A stretch of 64,000 bases of DNA from Bordetella ansorpii. GTDB taxonomy: Bacteria > Pseudomonadota > Gammaproteobacteria > Burkholderiales > Burkholderiaceae_B. Made by a program: the position numbers and the translations under genes. Positions within the stretch are counted from its first letter, which is position 1; each line of letters opens with the position of its first letter. Below the pieces are notes generated by a model, which saw only the letters and a program-made list of their open reading frames with translations, did not search any database and had not been told where the DNA came from. Shown piece after piece: positions 1 to 10,342 of this stretch. The stretch lies in assembly GCF_900078705.1 (NCBI RefSeq), contig NZ_FKIF01000006.1:248001-312000 (forward strand), given 5' to 3'.

Positions 1-109
1 CAACACCGCCGACCAGGCGCGCGCGGTGTCGTCATGGTTCGAGGACCTGGTGCGTGCAGAGGCCGCCGCCCGACCCGCGGGCGCAGCACCGATTCCGCTG
101 GCGGCCTGA
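1..109 (+). CDS. dusB: tRNA-dihydrouridine synthase DusB, C-terminal end (partial)
   Basis: Only the last 35 codons are in the window, in frame from base 2 to a TGA at 107-109. The visible peptide contains TADQARAVSSWFEDL, which resembles the C-terminal helix of DusB, the FMN enzyme that reduces uridine to dihydrouridine in tRNA D-loops. The strongest support is context: dusB directly upstream of fis is a long-conserved arrangement in gamma- and betaproteobacteria, where the two are usually co-transcribed. The catalytic barrel lies outside the window, so the call rests on position plus a short tail. Confidence 0.6.
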   Translation, partial: NTADQARAVSSWFEDLVRAEAAARPAGAAPIPLAA

Positions 110-161
110 GCCGACCGCCCGCAACCTCCATTCATACATACAACAAACAATCGATCTGTAT

Positions 162-401
162 ATGAGCAAGCAAGATGTTCTCCAAGAATGCGTCCGTGCC
201 AGCCTGGAGCGCTATTTCGAGGACCTGGGCGATTCCGAGCCGCACGACATGTGGGACATGGTGATGCGCTGCGTCGAACGCCCCGTCCTGGAAGTGGCCC
301 TGGAGCGCGCCGGCGGCAATCAGTCGCGTGCCTCGGAGATGCTTGGCATCACCCGCAATACCCTGCGCAAGAAGCTGCTTGCGCACAATATCCAGCTCTG
401 A
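162..401 (+). CDS. fis: Fis family DNA-binding protein
   Basis: This 79-residue protein is a small nucleoid-associated DNA-bending factor that binds as a dimer and affects rRNA promoters, recombination and supercoiling. The C-terminal helix-turn-helix is clear at about residues 49-72 ([20 protein letters not shown]), and the N-terminal part would form the dimer interface. The length matches betaproteobacterial Fis, which is shorter than the 98-residue E. coli protein. I chose the ATG at 162 (MSKQDVLQE) because the in-frame sequence further upstream is dusB-overlapping and not Fis-like. The 52-base gap after dusB is AT-rich. purH begins 17 bases after the stop, so dusB-fis-purH may be transcribed together. 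Confidence 0.92.
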   Translation: MSKQDVLQECVRASLERYFEDLGDSEPHDMWDMVMRCVERPVLEVALERAGGNQSRASEMLGITRNTLRKKLLAHNIQL

Positions 402-417
402 TCCGATCCTTCCGCCC

Positions 418-2007
<1,590 letters not shown>

Positions 2008-2011
2008 CCGG

Positions 2012-2563
2012 ATGCGCGTCCTCGGTATCGATCCCGGCCTGCGCCGCACCGGTTTCGGTGTGATCGACGCCGAGGGCATGCGTCTGCGTTATGTGGCCAG
2101 CGGCACCATCGTGGTTCCGCCGGCCCTGCCGCTGCCCGAGCGGCTGAAAGTCATCCTGGACAACCTGCGCCAGGTGGCCCGCGACACGCAGCCCGACGTG
2201 GCCGCGCTGGAGATTGTCTTCCTGAACGCCAATCCGGCATCCACCCTGCTGCTGGGCCAGGCCCGCGGCGCGGCGCTGTGCGCGCTGGCCGACAGCGGCC
2301 TGGACGTGCACGAGTACACCGCCTTGCAGATCAAGAAGGCGGTGGTCGGCACGGGGCGTGCGGCCAAGGAACAGGTGCAGATGATGGTGCAGCGGCTGTT
2401 GTCGCTGGACGGCACGCCCGCGCCGGACTCGGCCGATGCCCTGGCCTGCGCAATCTGCCATGCGCATGTGGGGCCGCTGCAACAGCGATTGGGAAGTGTG
2501 CTGGAGCGCGTTGGAGCGCGGGGCACGCGGCCTGGGGTGCGGAATGGGCGGTTGGTGGGGTGA
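2012..2563 (+). CDS. ruvC: Crossover junction endodeoxyribonuclease RuvC
   Basis: RuvC is the Holliday-junction resolvase that cuts symmetrically within the RuvAB-junction complex. The 183-residue product has the RNase H-like fold signature: Asp7 in [11 protein letters not shown], Glu67 in ALEIVF, and the C-terminal acidic pair Asp139/Asp142 in PDSADALA. All four metal-binding acidic residues are therefore present. The C-terminal 30 residues ([16 protein letters not shown]) are basic and poorly conserved. The start ATG lies four bases after the purH stop. The usual ruvC-ruvA-ruvB order is kept, but accessory genes separate the members. Confidence 0.97.
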   Translation: MRVLGIDPGLRRTGFGVIDAEGMRLRYVASGTIVVPPALPLPERLKVILDNLRQVARDTQPDVAALEIVFLNANPASTLLLGQARGAALCALADSGLDVHEYTALQIKKAVVGTGRAAKEQVQMMVQRLLSLDGTPAPDSADALACAICHAHVGPLQQRLGSVLERVGARGTRPGVRNGRLVG

Positions 2564-2585
2564 AGGTTCGCGCACGCAGCGGATG

Positions 2586-3623
2586 TTAGCCGTTGAACAA
2601 GGCCTGCGGCGATTCGGCTGCAAAAATACGGCGCAGCCAGTTGCGCAGTTGAGGGGTCTGCGCTTGTTCGATCTGTTGCGATGCCCAATCGGGAATCGAG
2701 CCGAACTTCTGCTCGAGCTGATCGTGCAACGCCGTCGACAAGGCGCGCCTTTCGCCTTCCTTGAGGCCGATCTCTTCGCCTTGTTTGAGACCGATCTCGA
2801 TACCGCGTTTGGTATAGACCCGTTCAAAGCTGGTGACGTAAGCCATTGAGGACTCCTTCTTGATGTCTTCGACTGCGCGGACGTAGGCGTTCTCCTGCTC
2901 GGCAGGCAACGCCAGCATCCAGTCGATCAGTCTGAGCAAGGTACTGGATTGCGCGCTGGGATAGCGCAGTTCGAGCAGAAAGCGGACCAGTCCGAGCTTT
3001 GCCGGCATTCTCTGGGGACGACGATGTTGCTGGGCCAGCAGCTGCGCCATCACGATCACGCCGAAAGGATTGCTGCGCGCCAGGGTTCGCAGTTCCGGCC
3101 ACCGCGCCAGCCAGCTTTCCAGAAAGAGGGATCGATATCGCAATGGCCGCGCGTTCTGAATAGACTGATGTTCGGCCGTCAGACGATCAGGTCCCGCACC
3201 GCGCGTAAAAATCACCAATGAGCAGACCGTGACGAACACTTGCGCATCGTCCTGGGCGAGTGCGGGCTGCAGCACATAGCGATCATGGATGCGGTAATCG
3301 TACTGCCGCACGCGCAAGGTTGTCCGTCGCAATGCCGCGCAGGAAGGACGCCGGCTTTCGACCTCGACATGCAGCAGCAGCCGCGGATAGCGACTGCACT
3401 TCAAGGCCAACCGAACCAGTTTATCCACATGGCGACGGCTGCGGCCTATGCCCGGAACAAGATCCTGGAACTCTTTGTCCAGGAACGTCGGCGGCTGATG
3501 CCAGTCGATCCGCGCATGCAACGAAGGCGAGAACATCGCGATGGCTTCGGGGAGAAAGCACTCCAGCGCTTCCTTCCAGGCAGAATCGTAGTCCTCGTGA
3601 TCGCGCGGGCTGTCGTGGTCCAT
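2586..3623 (-). CDS. Rpn/YhgA-like putative transposase-nuclease
   Basis: The 345-residue protein resembles the Rpn (recombination-promoting nuclease, formerly YhgA-like transposase) and DUF4351-containing proteins common in betaproteobacteria. An N-terminal PD-(D/E)XK-type core is suggested by FLDKEFQDLV (about residue 47) and LLLHVEVE (about residue 84), where the family usually has E-x-Q; here it reads E-x-E. The middle (about 95-170) is poorly recognisable, and the C-terminus has the MAYVTSFERV segment followed by Glu/Lys/Gly-rich heptads (GLKQGEEIGLKEGERR) and a short helical tail. It lies opposite to ruvC and directly beside the truncated pitA. Rpn proteins in E. coli increase recombination and can be toxic; whether this copy is active is unknown. 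Confidence 0.65.
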   Translation of the reverse strand: MDHDSPRDHEDYDSAWKEALECFLPEAIAMFSPSLHARIDWHQPPTFLDKEFQDLVPGIGRSRRHVDKLVRLALKCSRYPRLLLHVEVESRRPSCAALRRTTLRVRQYDYRIHDRYVLQPALAQDDAQVFVTVCSLVIFTRGAGPDRLTAEHQSIQNARPLRYRSLFLESWLARWPELRTLARSNPFGVIVMAQLLAQQHRRPQRMPAKLGLVRFLLELRYPSAQSSTLLRLIDWMLALPAEQENAYVRAVEDIKKESSMAYVTSFERVYTKRGIEIGLKQGEEIGLKEGERRALSTALHDQLEQKFGSIPDWASQQIEQAQTPQLRNWLRRIFAAESPQALFNG

Positions 3624-3665
3624 GAAGCGGCTTACCCGCGGAACAGGAAACCCGCACTCTAGGCG

Positions 3666-4322
3666 TCATCGCCACGTGCCGCCAGATCGGCATCTACGTA
3701 GAGCGATAAATGTCCCTCTGCAACGGAACACCGACATCCTGAACTGCCTCCCGAAGGTCGGAGTCATGTCCAACTGGTTGGCCAGGCCCACGCCGATGAT
3801 CGAGCCCACCAGCGTGTGCGAGCTGGACGACGGCAGGCCGAAATACCAGGTGCCCAGATTCCACACGATGGCGGCCAAGAGCAGCGCGAACACCATCGCC
3901 ATGCCCGCGCCCGATCCGACCTGCAGGATAAGCTCGACGGGCAAGAGCGAGATGATGCCGAAGGCCACCGCGCCGCCGGACGTCAGCACGCCCAGGAAGT
4001 TGAAGAAGCCCGACCACAGCACGGCGACCTGCGCGGGCATGGAGCGCGTATAGATGACGGTGGCCACGGCGTTGGCCGTGTCATGGAAGCCGTTGACGAA
4101 CTCGAAGCCCAGCGCGATCAGCAGGGCCAGGCCCAGCAGGATCCAGGGCACGGCCTGCGAGGCGTTCTCCAGGTCCCGGGACAGCGCATAACCCACGTAC
4201 GTCAGGCCCAGCACCACCACCAGCATGAATACCGAAGTGAACAGTTTGTCGTTGCCGCGCTTGTCCAGCGGATGCGGCGCAGCCCCTGCGGGAGCGGTCT
4301 GTTCGTAAGTCGTGTCGGCCAT
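3666..4322 (-). pseudogene. pitA: PitA-type phosphate transporter, truncated 5' fragment
   Basis: The N-terminus [13 protein letters not shown] followed by membrane helices and [20 protein letters not shown] is the signature of low-affinity inorganic phosphate/metal symporters, as is the loop [20 protein letters not shown]. Full-length relatives are around 500 residues or more. Here recognisable sequence stops after about 182 residues (near base 3775) and runs into about 36 unrelated residues ending at the stop at 3666. The second membrane half is missing and is not found elsewhere in the window. I place the start at 4322 because upstream codons lack family character. The product is unlikely to transport phosphate. 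The break faces the Rpn-like gene, so insertion, deletion or rearrangement there is plausible. Confidence 0.8.
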
Positions 4323-4538
4323 GAACCTCGTCCTCATCGAATGTCGAGTGCGGGATAAGGCAGGCAGAGGCGATGACAGTCGGGTTTCAAGCAGGCATGG
4401 GGCAACCATTGCGCCGCAAACCTTACCAACGCTTACCGGCGGCGTTCCGTTGGACATGAATTCCAGCCGCTTGCGCAGTTCGCCATATCGCTGGACCAGG
4501 CGATCGCGCAATCCGCCGCGTGGGGTATCCGGCATGCG

Positions 4539-5222
4539 TCAGTGCTCCGTGCGCAATAGAGAGGGGCAGCGCGTCACGGCGCCAGGACCGTCCGGCACCA
4601 GCAGCAGCAGCACGGGTTGCGGCATGGCCGGCGGCGGCGGGGCAAAGCGCAAGGCCCGCAGGGCGGCATCCACGGCCTGGTCCCGGGCCGCTTCGCCGGT
4701 CGAATCCAGCAAGCGCAAGCCGGCCACCTGGCCCATGCCATCCAGCCGCATCTGCAGGGCCAACCGATAGCGGCCCGGGCGGGTCTGTTGCTGGCGGCAC
4801 AAAACCTGCGTCACCTCGGTCTGCAGGCGCGCCACGTAATCGCCATACGACGCCTGCGCCGACGACCGCGCGGCAGACGGTTCGGACGTTCCTTGAGGGG
4901 CGTAGACGATCACGGCGTCGCCGCCGATGAAGCGCGCCAGCAGGCCCGTGCCCGACAGCAGCCGCTGCATCGCGACGCTGGCCGTGTACGAACCAGCCAC
5001 TTCCCGGACCGGCTGATCGCTGTAGCGGTCGTCCAGCATCACCGCGATGCCGGTCGCCCGGCCATAGGCATGCAGGGCGGGGCCCAGCGTACCGGCATCG
5101 ATGCGGAATGGAATCTGCTCGGGACCCTGCGCCTGCGCCGGCTGCCAACAAGGCGACAAGGCCAGCAGCGAGAGGCATCCCGTCAGCATCCATGCACTGG
5201 CTGACGTTTGCGTGCCGGTCAT
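4539..5222 (-). CDS. Secreted STN-domain protein with TonB-like C-terminus
   Basis: The 227-residue protein begins with a signal peptide (hydrophobic TGCLSLLALSPC, likely cut after AQA near residue 32). Residues about 38-105 match the STN (secretin and TonB short N-terminal) pattern, with PFRIDAGTLGPALHAYGRATG and a VAMQRLLSGTGL helix. The last 100 residues (YRLALQMRLDGMGQVAGLRL, then DAALRALRFAPPPP) look like a TonB C-terminal energy-transducing fold. STN modules normally sit at the N-terminus of FecA-type receptors and contact an anti-sigma factor; here the module stands alone with a TonB-like tail. No FecIR pair or receptor lies nearby. The gene diverges from ruvA across 183 bases. Function is unknown. 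Confidence 0.7.
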   Translation of the reverse strand: MTGTQTSASAWMLTGCLSLLALSPCWQPAQAQGPEQIPFRIDAGTLGPALHAYGRATGIAVMLDDRYSDQPVREVAGSYTASVAMQRLLSGTGLLARFIGGDAVIVYAPQGTSEPSAARSSAQASYGDYVARLQTEVTQVLCRQQQTRPGRYRLALQMRLDGMGQVAGLRLLDSTGEAARDQAVDAALRALRFAPPPPAMPQPVLLLLVPDGPGAVTRCPSLLRTEH

Positions 5223-5405
5223 GTGTGTCGAGTGGAGTACGGCCTGGCGTGGAAGGCGCCCGGGCCCGATGAGGAAGTGCGTGCGCCGACATCGTATGAG
5301 CGCCTCGTGACTGTTACATGACAGCATGGCGTAAGCATCCCGCGCCGGGGCGATAGAATCCGCCATCGGCCGCCGTTCCGCGCGGCCCCTTTTGCCTGCG
5401 AATCC

Positions 5406-5978
5406 ATGATCGGCCGCCTGACCGGAACCCTGCTCGAAAAGACCCCGCCCACCGTCCTGGTGGACGTCAATGGCGTCGGCTACGAAGTCGACGTGCCCAT
5501 GAGCACGCTGTACGCCCTGCCGGAGAACGGCGCGCGCGTCACGCTGCACACCCACGTGATCGTGCGCGAGGATGCGCACCTGCTGTTCGGCTTCGCCTCG
5601 CCCTCCGAACGCGCCGCCTTCCGCCAGTTGATCAAGATCACCGGCGTGGGCGCCCGCATGGCGCTGGCGCTGCTGTCGGGGCTGTCGGTGGCCGAACTGG
5701 CCCAGGCGGTCACGCTGCAGGAATCCGGCCGGCTGACGCGCGTGCCCGGCATCGGCAAGAAGACCGCCGAGCGGCTGCTGCTGGAACTGAAGGGCAAGCT
5801 GGGCGCGGACATCGGCGCCACGCCGCACGCCGTGCCGGACAGCCAATCCGACATCCTGAACGCGCTGATGGCGCTGGGTTACTCGGACAAGGAATCGGTG
5901 CTGGCGATGAAGCAGCTGCCGGAAGGCGTCAGCGTGTCGGACGGCATCCGCCTGGCGCTGAAGGCATTGGTGCGCTGA
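5406..5978 (+). CDS. ruvA: Holliday junction branch-migration complex subunit RuvA
   Basis: RuvA binds four-way junctions as a tetramer and loads the RuvB motor. The 190-residue protein begins [12 protein letters not shown], the invariant family start. The OB-fold covers residues 1-65, tandem helix-hairpin-helix motifs follow ([16 protein letters not shown] and [19 protein letters not shown]), and a C-terminal three-helix RuvB-binding domain occupies about 140-190 ([15 protein letters not shown]). It is read alone from a 183-base divergent gap shared with the STN-domain gene; the NDUFA9-like gene converges on it downstream. It is separated from ruvC by about 2.8 kb and from ruvB by about 3.3 kb. 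Confidence 0.97.
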   Translation: MIGRLTGTLLEKTPPTVLVDVNGVGYEVDVPMSTLYALPENGARVTLHTHVIVREDAHLLFGFASPSERAAFRQLIKITGVGARMALALLSGLSVAELAQAVTLQESGRLTRVPGIGKKTAERLLLELKGKLGADIGATPHAVPDSQSDILNALMALGYSDKESVLAMKQLPEGVSVSDGIRLALKALVR

Positions 5979-6102
5979 CGAGAAAACCGCACGCGCGAGG
6001 CCTGGCCGGCCAACGGGGGGCGCATGCAACGCCGATCGGAACACCTGCGGGCTTCGCCATCATCGCGGCGCACCGCAAGCCGGTATCCCCTGGAACGGCA
6101 GG

Positions 6103-7044
6103 CTACGGCAGCCCCGTCTGCGCCGGCTGCCCGCCGCGCTTCAGGTAGCCCGGCGCCACGGCCTCCAGCGGCGTGGGAATCACGCCGAGGTCGGGCGACA
6201 TTCCCTGGGGACACACATTGTCCACGGTCAGCGAATCCAGGTTGTCGCGCGACATCAGCGGCGTACCTGGCAGCATTTCGAAGAATCCCGCCTGGATCTT
6301 GCCCAGGCCCATGGGGACGTCCACGACCCGCCGCGGATGGCCGCTCCAGATCGCACAGAGCCTGACGACGTCGCCCAGGGTGTGAACCTGCGGACCGCAC
6401 AGTTCATAGGCCTGGCCCCAGGTCTCGGTGCGGCGCAGCGCATTGGCCATGGCCGACGCCACGTCGCTGACATACACCGGCTGGATGCGCGCCCCCGCGC
6501 CCGCCATCGGCAGCACGGGAAACCATCGCGCCAGACGGGCAAAGAGGTTGGTGAAATTATCGTCGGGACCGAACACGACGGATGGACGAAAAATGGTCCA
6601 TCCGCCCTCCCACCCTTGCAGCTCGGTCTTCACCGCATGCTCGCCATCGCCCTTGGAGCGCGCGTACATGCTCGGACCCTGCGCATCCGCCCCCAGGGCG
6701 CTCATGTGCAGCAGGCGCGCCACCCCATTGCGGCGGCAGGCCTGCGCGATACGCCGCGGCAGCTGCACGTGCGAGCGGGAAAAGCCCTCGCCATACGGCT
6801 TGCCATGCCCGCCGTGCAACACGCCCACGAGATTGACCACGGCGCCGCACTGGACCATCAGGCGGTCGAGTTCGGCATCGTCGTGCACGTCGGCCTGGAT
6901 CAGCGTGACCGCGGGCAGCACCTGCAGGTCGCGCCCGTTGGCATAGCGCCGCGTGGGCACCAGCAACTGGTGTCCATCGGCTGACAGCCGCGCCGCGAGG
7001 TGGCGGCCGATGAAGCCGGTTCCGCCGATGACTAGGATACGCAT
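6103..7044 (-). CDS. NDUFA9-like NAD(P)-binding atypical short-chain reductase
   Basis: This 313-residue protein has an N-terminal Rossmann motif (VIGGTGFIGRHLA, residues 5-17), a VVNLVGVL strand, a SALGA strand and a YARSKGDGE segment carrying the Tyr-x-x-x-Lys pair. These are the features of atypical SDR proteins related to the complex I subunit NDUFA9 and to NmrA-like sugar-nucleotide epimerases. It is probably cytosolic. Bacterial relatives are often annotated as complex I NDUFA9 family, but no nuo genes are in view, so the substrate is undetermined. The start at 7044 (MRILVIGG) places the nucleotide-binding loop at the usual position; the longer frame upstream adds no conserved sequence. 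Confidence 0.8.
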   Translation of the reverse strand: MRILVIGGTGFIGRHLAARLSADGHQLLVPTRRYANGRDLQVLPAVTLIQADVHDDAELDRLMVQCGAVVNLVGVLHGGHGKPYGEGFSRSHVQLPRRIAQACRRNGVARLLHMSALGADAQGPSMYARSKGDGEHAVKTELQGWEGGWTIFRPSVVFGPDDNFTNLFARLARWFPVLPMAGAGARIQPVYVSDVASAMANALRRTETWGQAYELCGPQVHTLGDVVRLCAIWSGHPRRVVDVPMGLGKIQAGFFEMLPGTPLMSRDNLDSLTVDNVCPQGMSPDLGVIPTPLEAVAPGYLKRGGQPAQTGLP

Positions 7045-7135
7045 GCGTGGTCGCTCCTGGTTCGTGTGGTAGGCCGGGCTGTTCCATCCCGGTTGGATCG
7101 GGTTGCCGCAACCGGCGTGCCTGCGCACGCACTGG

Positions 7136-7738
7136 CTAAGGCTGCGCGGCAGCGCCCAGGCTGGCGCGTATCAACCGCGCCAGCCCACTTGAATCGCCGT
7201 TATACGCCTGGATCGACGCGCGCACCATCTCGGCCTGCCCCACCGCGCTCCAGTCGGCACGATGGCCGGCCTGGCGCGCCAGTTGCCCGATGAACTCGCG
7301 CTGGGTGCGGCCATTGCCCTCGCGAAAGGGGTGCAGCACGTTGATCTCGCCCAGGTAATGCCCCGCGCGGATGCTGAAACGGTCCACGTCCAGCCCCTGC
7401 AGATAATCTTCGCCGGCCAGTTGCTCGAACAACTGCCCCGCCGCGCTTTCGATCATCAGGCGGCGCGCGAACATGGTCTGTCCCTTGGTGATCTCGACAT
7501 GGCGCACCTGGCCGGCCCAATCGTAGACGTCGCCGAACAGGCGTTCGTGGATCTTCAGCAGATGGGTCAGGTCGAACCGGCCCGCCACGGGGCGCTCGCG
7601 CAGTTCGGCGGCCCGTAAAAAAGAAAGGGTGGACTCGACCTTGTCGAGCGCACCCTGGCTTTTGATACCCAGGAGATTGCGCAGCACTTCCGTACCCGGA
7701 TACAGGTAGGGATCGCCACGGTCTCCGGCGTACTTCAT
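7136..7738 (-). CDS. Fic-domain AMP-transferase toxin (FicT/VbhT-like)
   Basis: The 200-residue protein carries the Fic motif HPFREGNGRTQR at 136-147, with catalytic His136, and the upstream flap region (DWAGQVRHVEITKG, about 73-86). Fic enzymes transfer AMP or related groups from nucleotides onto target proteins; bacterial FicT/VbhT toxins commonly modify DNA gyrase and topoisomerase IV. The start MKYAGDRGDPYLYPG is typical of the class I group. Its first codon overlaps the stop of the preceding antitoxin gene (ATGA at 7735-7738), so translation is probably coupled. All core catalytic residues appear intact, so the toxin should be active when free of its partner. Confidence 0.92.
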   Translation of the reverse strand: MKYAGDRGDPYLYPGTEVLRNLLGIKSQGALDKVESTLSFLRAAELRERPVAGRFDLTHLLKIHERLFGDVYDWAGQVRHVEITKGQTMFARRLMIESAAGQLFEQLAGEDYLQGLDVDRFSIRAGHYLGEINVLHPFREGNGRTQREFIGQLARQAGHRADWSAVGQAEMVRASIQAYNGDSSGLARLIRASLGAAAQP

Positions 7739-7977
7739 GGCATGTCTAACCGGACCCGCATCTTGAAATCCGCGACGGCGGCGCCGATGGTGATTTCGCC
7801 GCGGGCCCATCGTTCGGCATCGGCCACGGCACGGGGATCGGGTTCGAGACCTTCGATACGTTGGCTGGCCAGCGCGCTGCGGATGGCCGCCATGCGTTCG
7901 ATCTGCTCCTGTTCCGCCACCAGGGAAACGGCTACGGTTTCCGGCGCGGCATCAGCGGTTTTCGGCATTGAGAACAT
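7735..7977 (-). CDS. FicA/VbhA-type antitoxin
   Basis: This 80-residue protein lies immediately upstream of the Fic toxin and overlaps it by four bases. It contains SQRIEG at residues 38-43, an exact match to the (S/T)xxxE(G/N) inhibitory motif of class I Fic antitoxins. In those proteins Glu (here Glu42) reaches into the toxin active site and displaces the ATP gamma-phosphate. The C-terminal helical part (DAERWARGEITIGAAVADFKMR) matches the VbhA family layout. An alternative start three codons later (MPKTAD) would not change the motif. Antitoxin first and toxin second, with coupled translation, is the usual order for these pairs. Confidence 0.88.
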   Translation of the reverse strand: MFSMPKTADAAPETVAVSLVAEQEQIERMAAIRSALASQRIEGLEPDPRAVADAERWARGEITIGAAVADFKMRVRLDMP

Positions 7978-8040
7978 CTTGTTATCTTACCGCAAAACCC
8001 CTGATATTTCATATGTTTAAACCCTTCGGGGACAGATGGA

Positions 8041-9009
8041 TCAGGCCGCCACCAGACGGCCGTAATTGGCCAGGTCGACGTTGCCGCCGCTGAGGATGAC
8101 GCCGACGCGCGCGCCCTCGGGGATCGCCACCCGCTTGTTCAGCACGGCAGCGGCGGCCAGGCAGCCGGTGGGCTCGACGACGATCTTCATGCGCTCGGCG
8201 AACATGCGCATGGTCTGGGCCAGTTGCTCGTCGGTCACGGTGAGGATGTCGGTGACGTGCTCGCGGATGATGGGGAAAGTCAGGTCGCCCAGGTGTGTGG
8301 TGGCCGCGCCATCGGCCAGGGTCTTGGGCGTGGGGATGCGCACCACTTCGCCCTTGCGCAGCGACTGCTGGCCATCGTTTCCGGCCTCGGGCTCGACGCC
8401 ATAGACCTTGCACGACGGCGACAGCGCCTTGGCCGACAGCAGCGAGCCCGACAGCAGGCCGCCGCCGCCCAGGCAGACGAACAGGTAGTCCAAGTCGCCC
8501 ACTTCCTCGAACAATTCCTTGGCGGCCGTGCCCTGGCCGGCGATGACGTCGGGGTGGTCATACGGCGGGATCAGCGAGGCCCCGGTCTTCTCCTGGATGG
8601 CGCGGGCCACGGCCTCGCGGTCTTCCTTGTAGCGGTCGTAGGTGACGACGTTGCCGCCGTAGCCCTGCGTGGCGGCCTTCTTGGCGGCCGGCGCGTCCTC
8701 GGGCATGACGATGGTGGCCTGGACGCCCTGAAGGCGCGCGCTCAGCGCGATGGCCTGGGCGTGGTTGCCCGACGAGAAGGTGATGACGCCGGCCGCGCGC
8801 TGCCCGGGCGAGAGCTGCGAGATGGCGAAGTAACCGCCGCGGAACTTGAACGCACCCATGCGCTGCAGGTTCTCGGCCTTGAAATACAGCCTGGCGCCGG
8901 CCAGCGCATCGGCCGTGGCCGAAGTGAGAACCGGAGTGCGGTGCGCAACACCCGCCAGCACTTCGCTGGCGCGGACGACGTCGGAATACGTGGGCAGGGC
9001 GGTCGGCAT
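8041..9009 (-). CDS. PLP-dependent serine/threonine dehydratase (threo-3-hydroxyaspartate ammonia-lyase-like)
   Basis: The 322-residue fold type II PLP enzyme has the Schiff-base lysine Lys55 in GAFKFRGGY, the substrate loop SSGNHAQA, and the phosphate-binding glycine run GGGGLLSG. It lacks the C-terminal ACT-like regulatory domain of biosynthetic IlvA (about 510 residues). The size and sequence style fit the single-domain group that includes serine racemase, yeast Sry1 threo-3-hydroxyaspartate dehydratase and catabolic threonine dehydratase. Substrate cannot be assigned from sequence alone. It starts at 9009 ([11 protein letters not shown]), diverges from ruvB over 247 bases, and its 3' end faces the Fic module's promoter. 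Confidence 0.85.
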   Translation of the reverse strand: MPTALPTYSDVVRASEVLAGVAHRTPVLTSATADALAGARLYFKAENLQRMGAFKFRGGYFAISQLSPGQRAAGVITFSSGNHAQAIALSARLQGVQATIVMPEDAPAAKKAATQGYGGNVVTYDRYKEDREAVARAIQEKTGASLIPPYDHPDVIAGQGTAAKELFEEVGDLDYLFVCLGGGGLLSGSLLSAKALSPSCKVYGVEPEAGNDGQQSLRKGEVVRIPTPKTLADGAATTHLGDLTFPIIREHVTDILTVTDEQLAQTMRMFAERMKIVVEPTGCLAAAAVLNKRVAIPEGARVGVILSGGNVDLANYGRLVAA

Positions 9010-9256
9010 GATGATCCTGGGCGTGTCGGGAAAAGGGCAAAACGGGATGATACGCCTGACGCATGCACGGCTGCGAGGGTGCGCCGCGACCGGTGCCCGG
9101 GCATGCACGCCAAGCTGCGCACCCGCCATGCGTCCCCTGCGCGCGCCCGCCTTACCGCGCCTGTACAAGCGCCCGCCCGTGGCCGCCCGTATGCACACGT
9201 TCGCAAAAGATGCCGTGGTGTACCATGACCCCGCGCATCCGCCCGCGCTACGAACC

Positions 9257-10330
<1,074 letters not shown>

Positions 10331-10342
10331 CGTCACGGCGGA

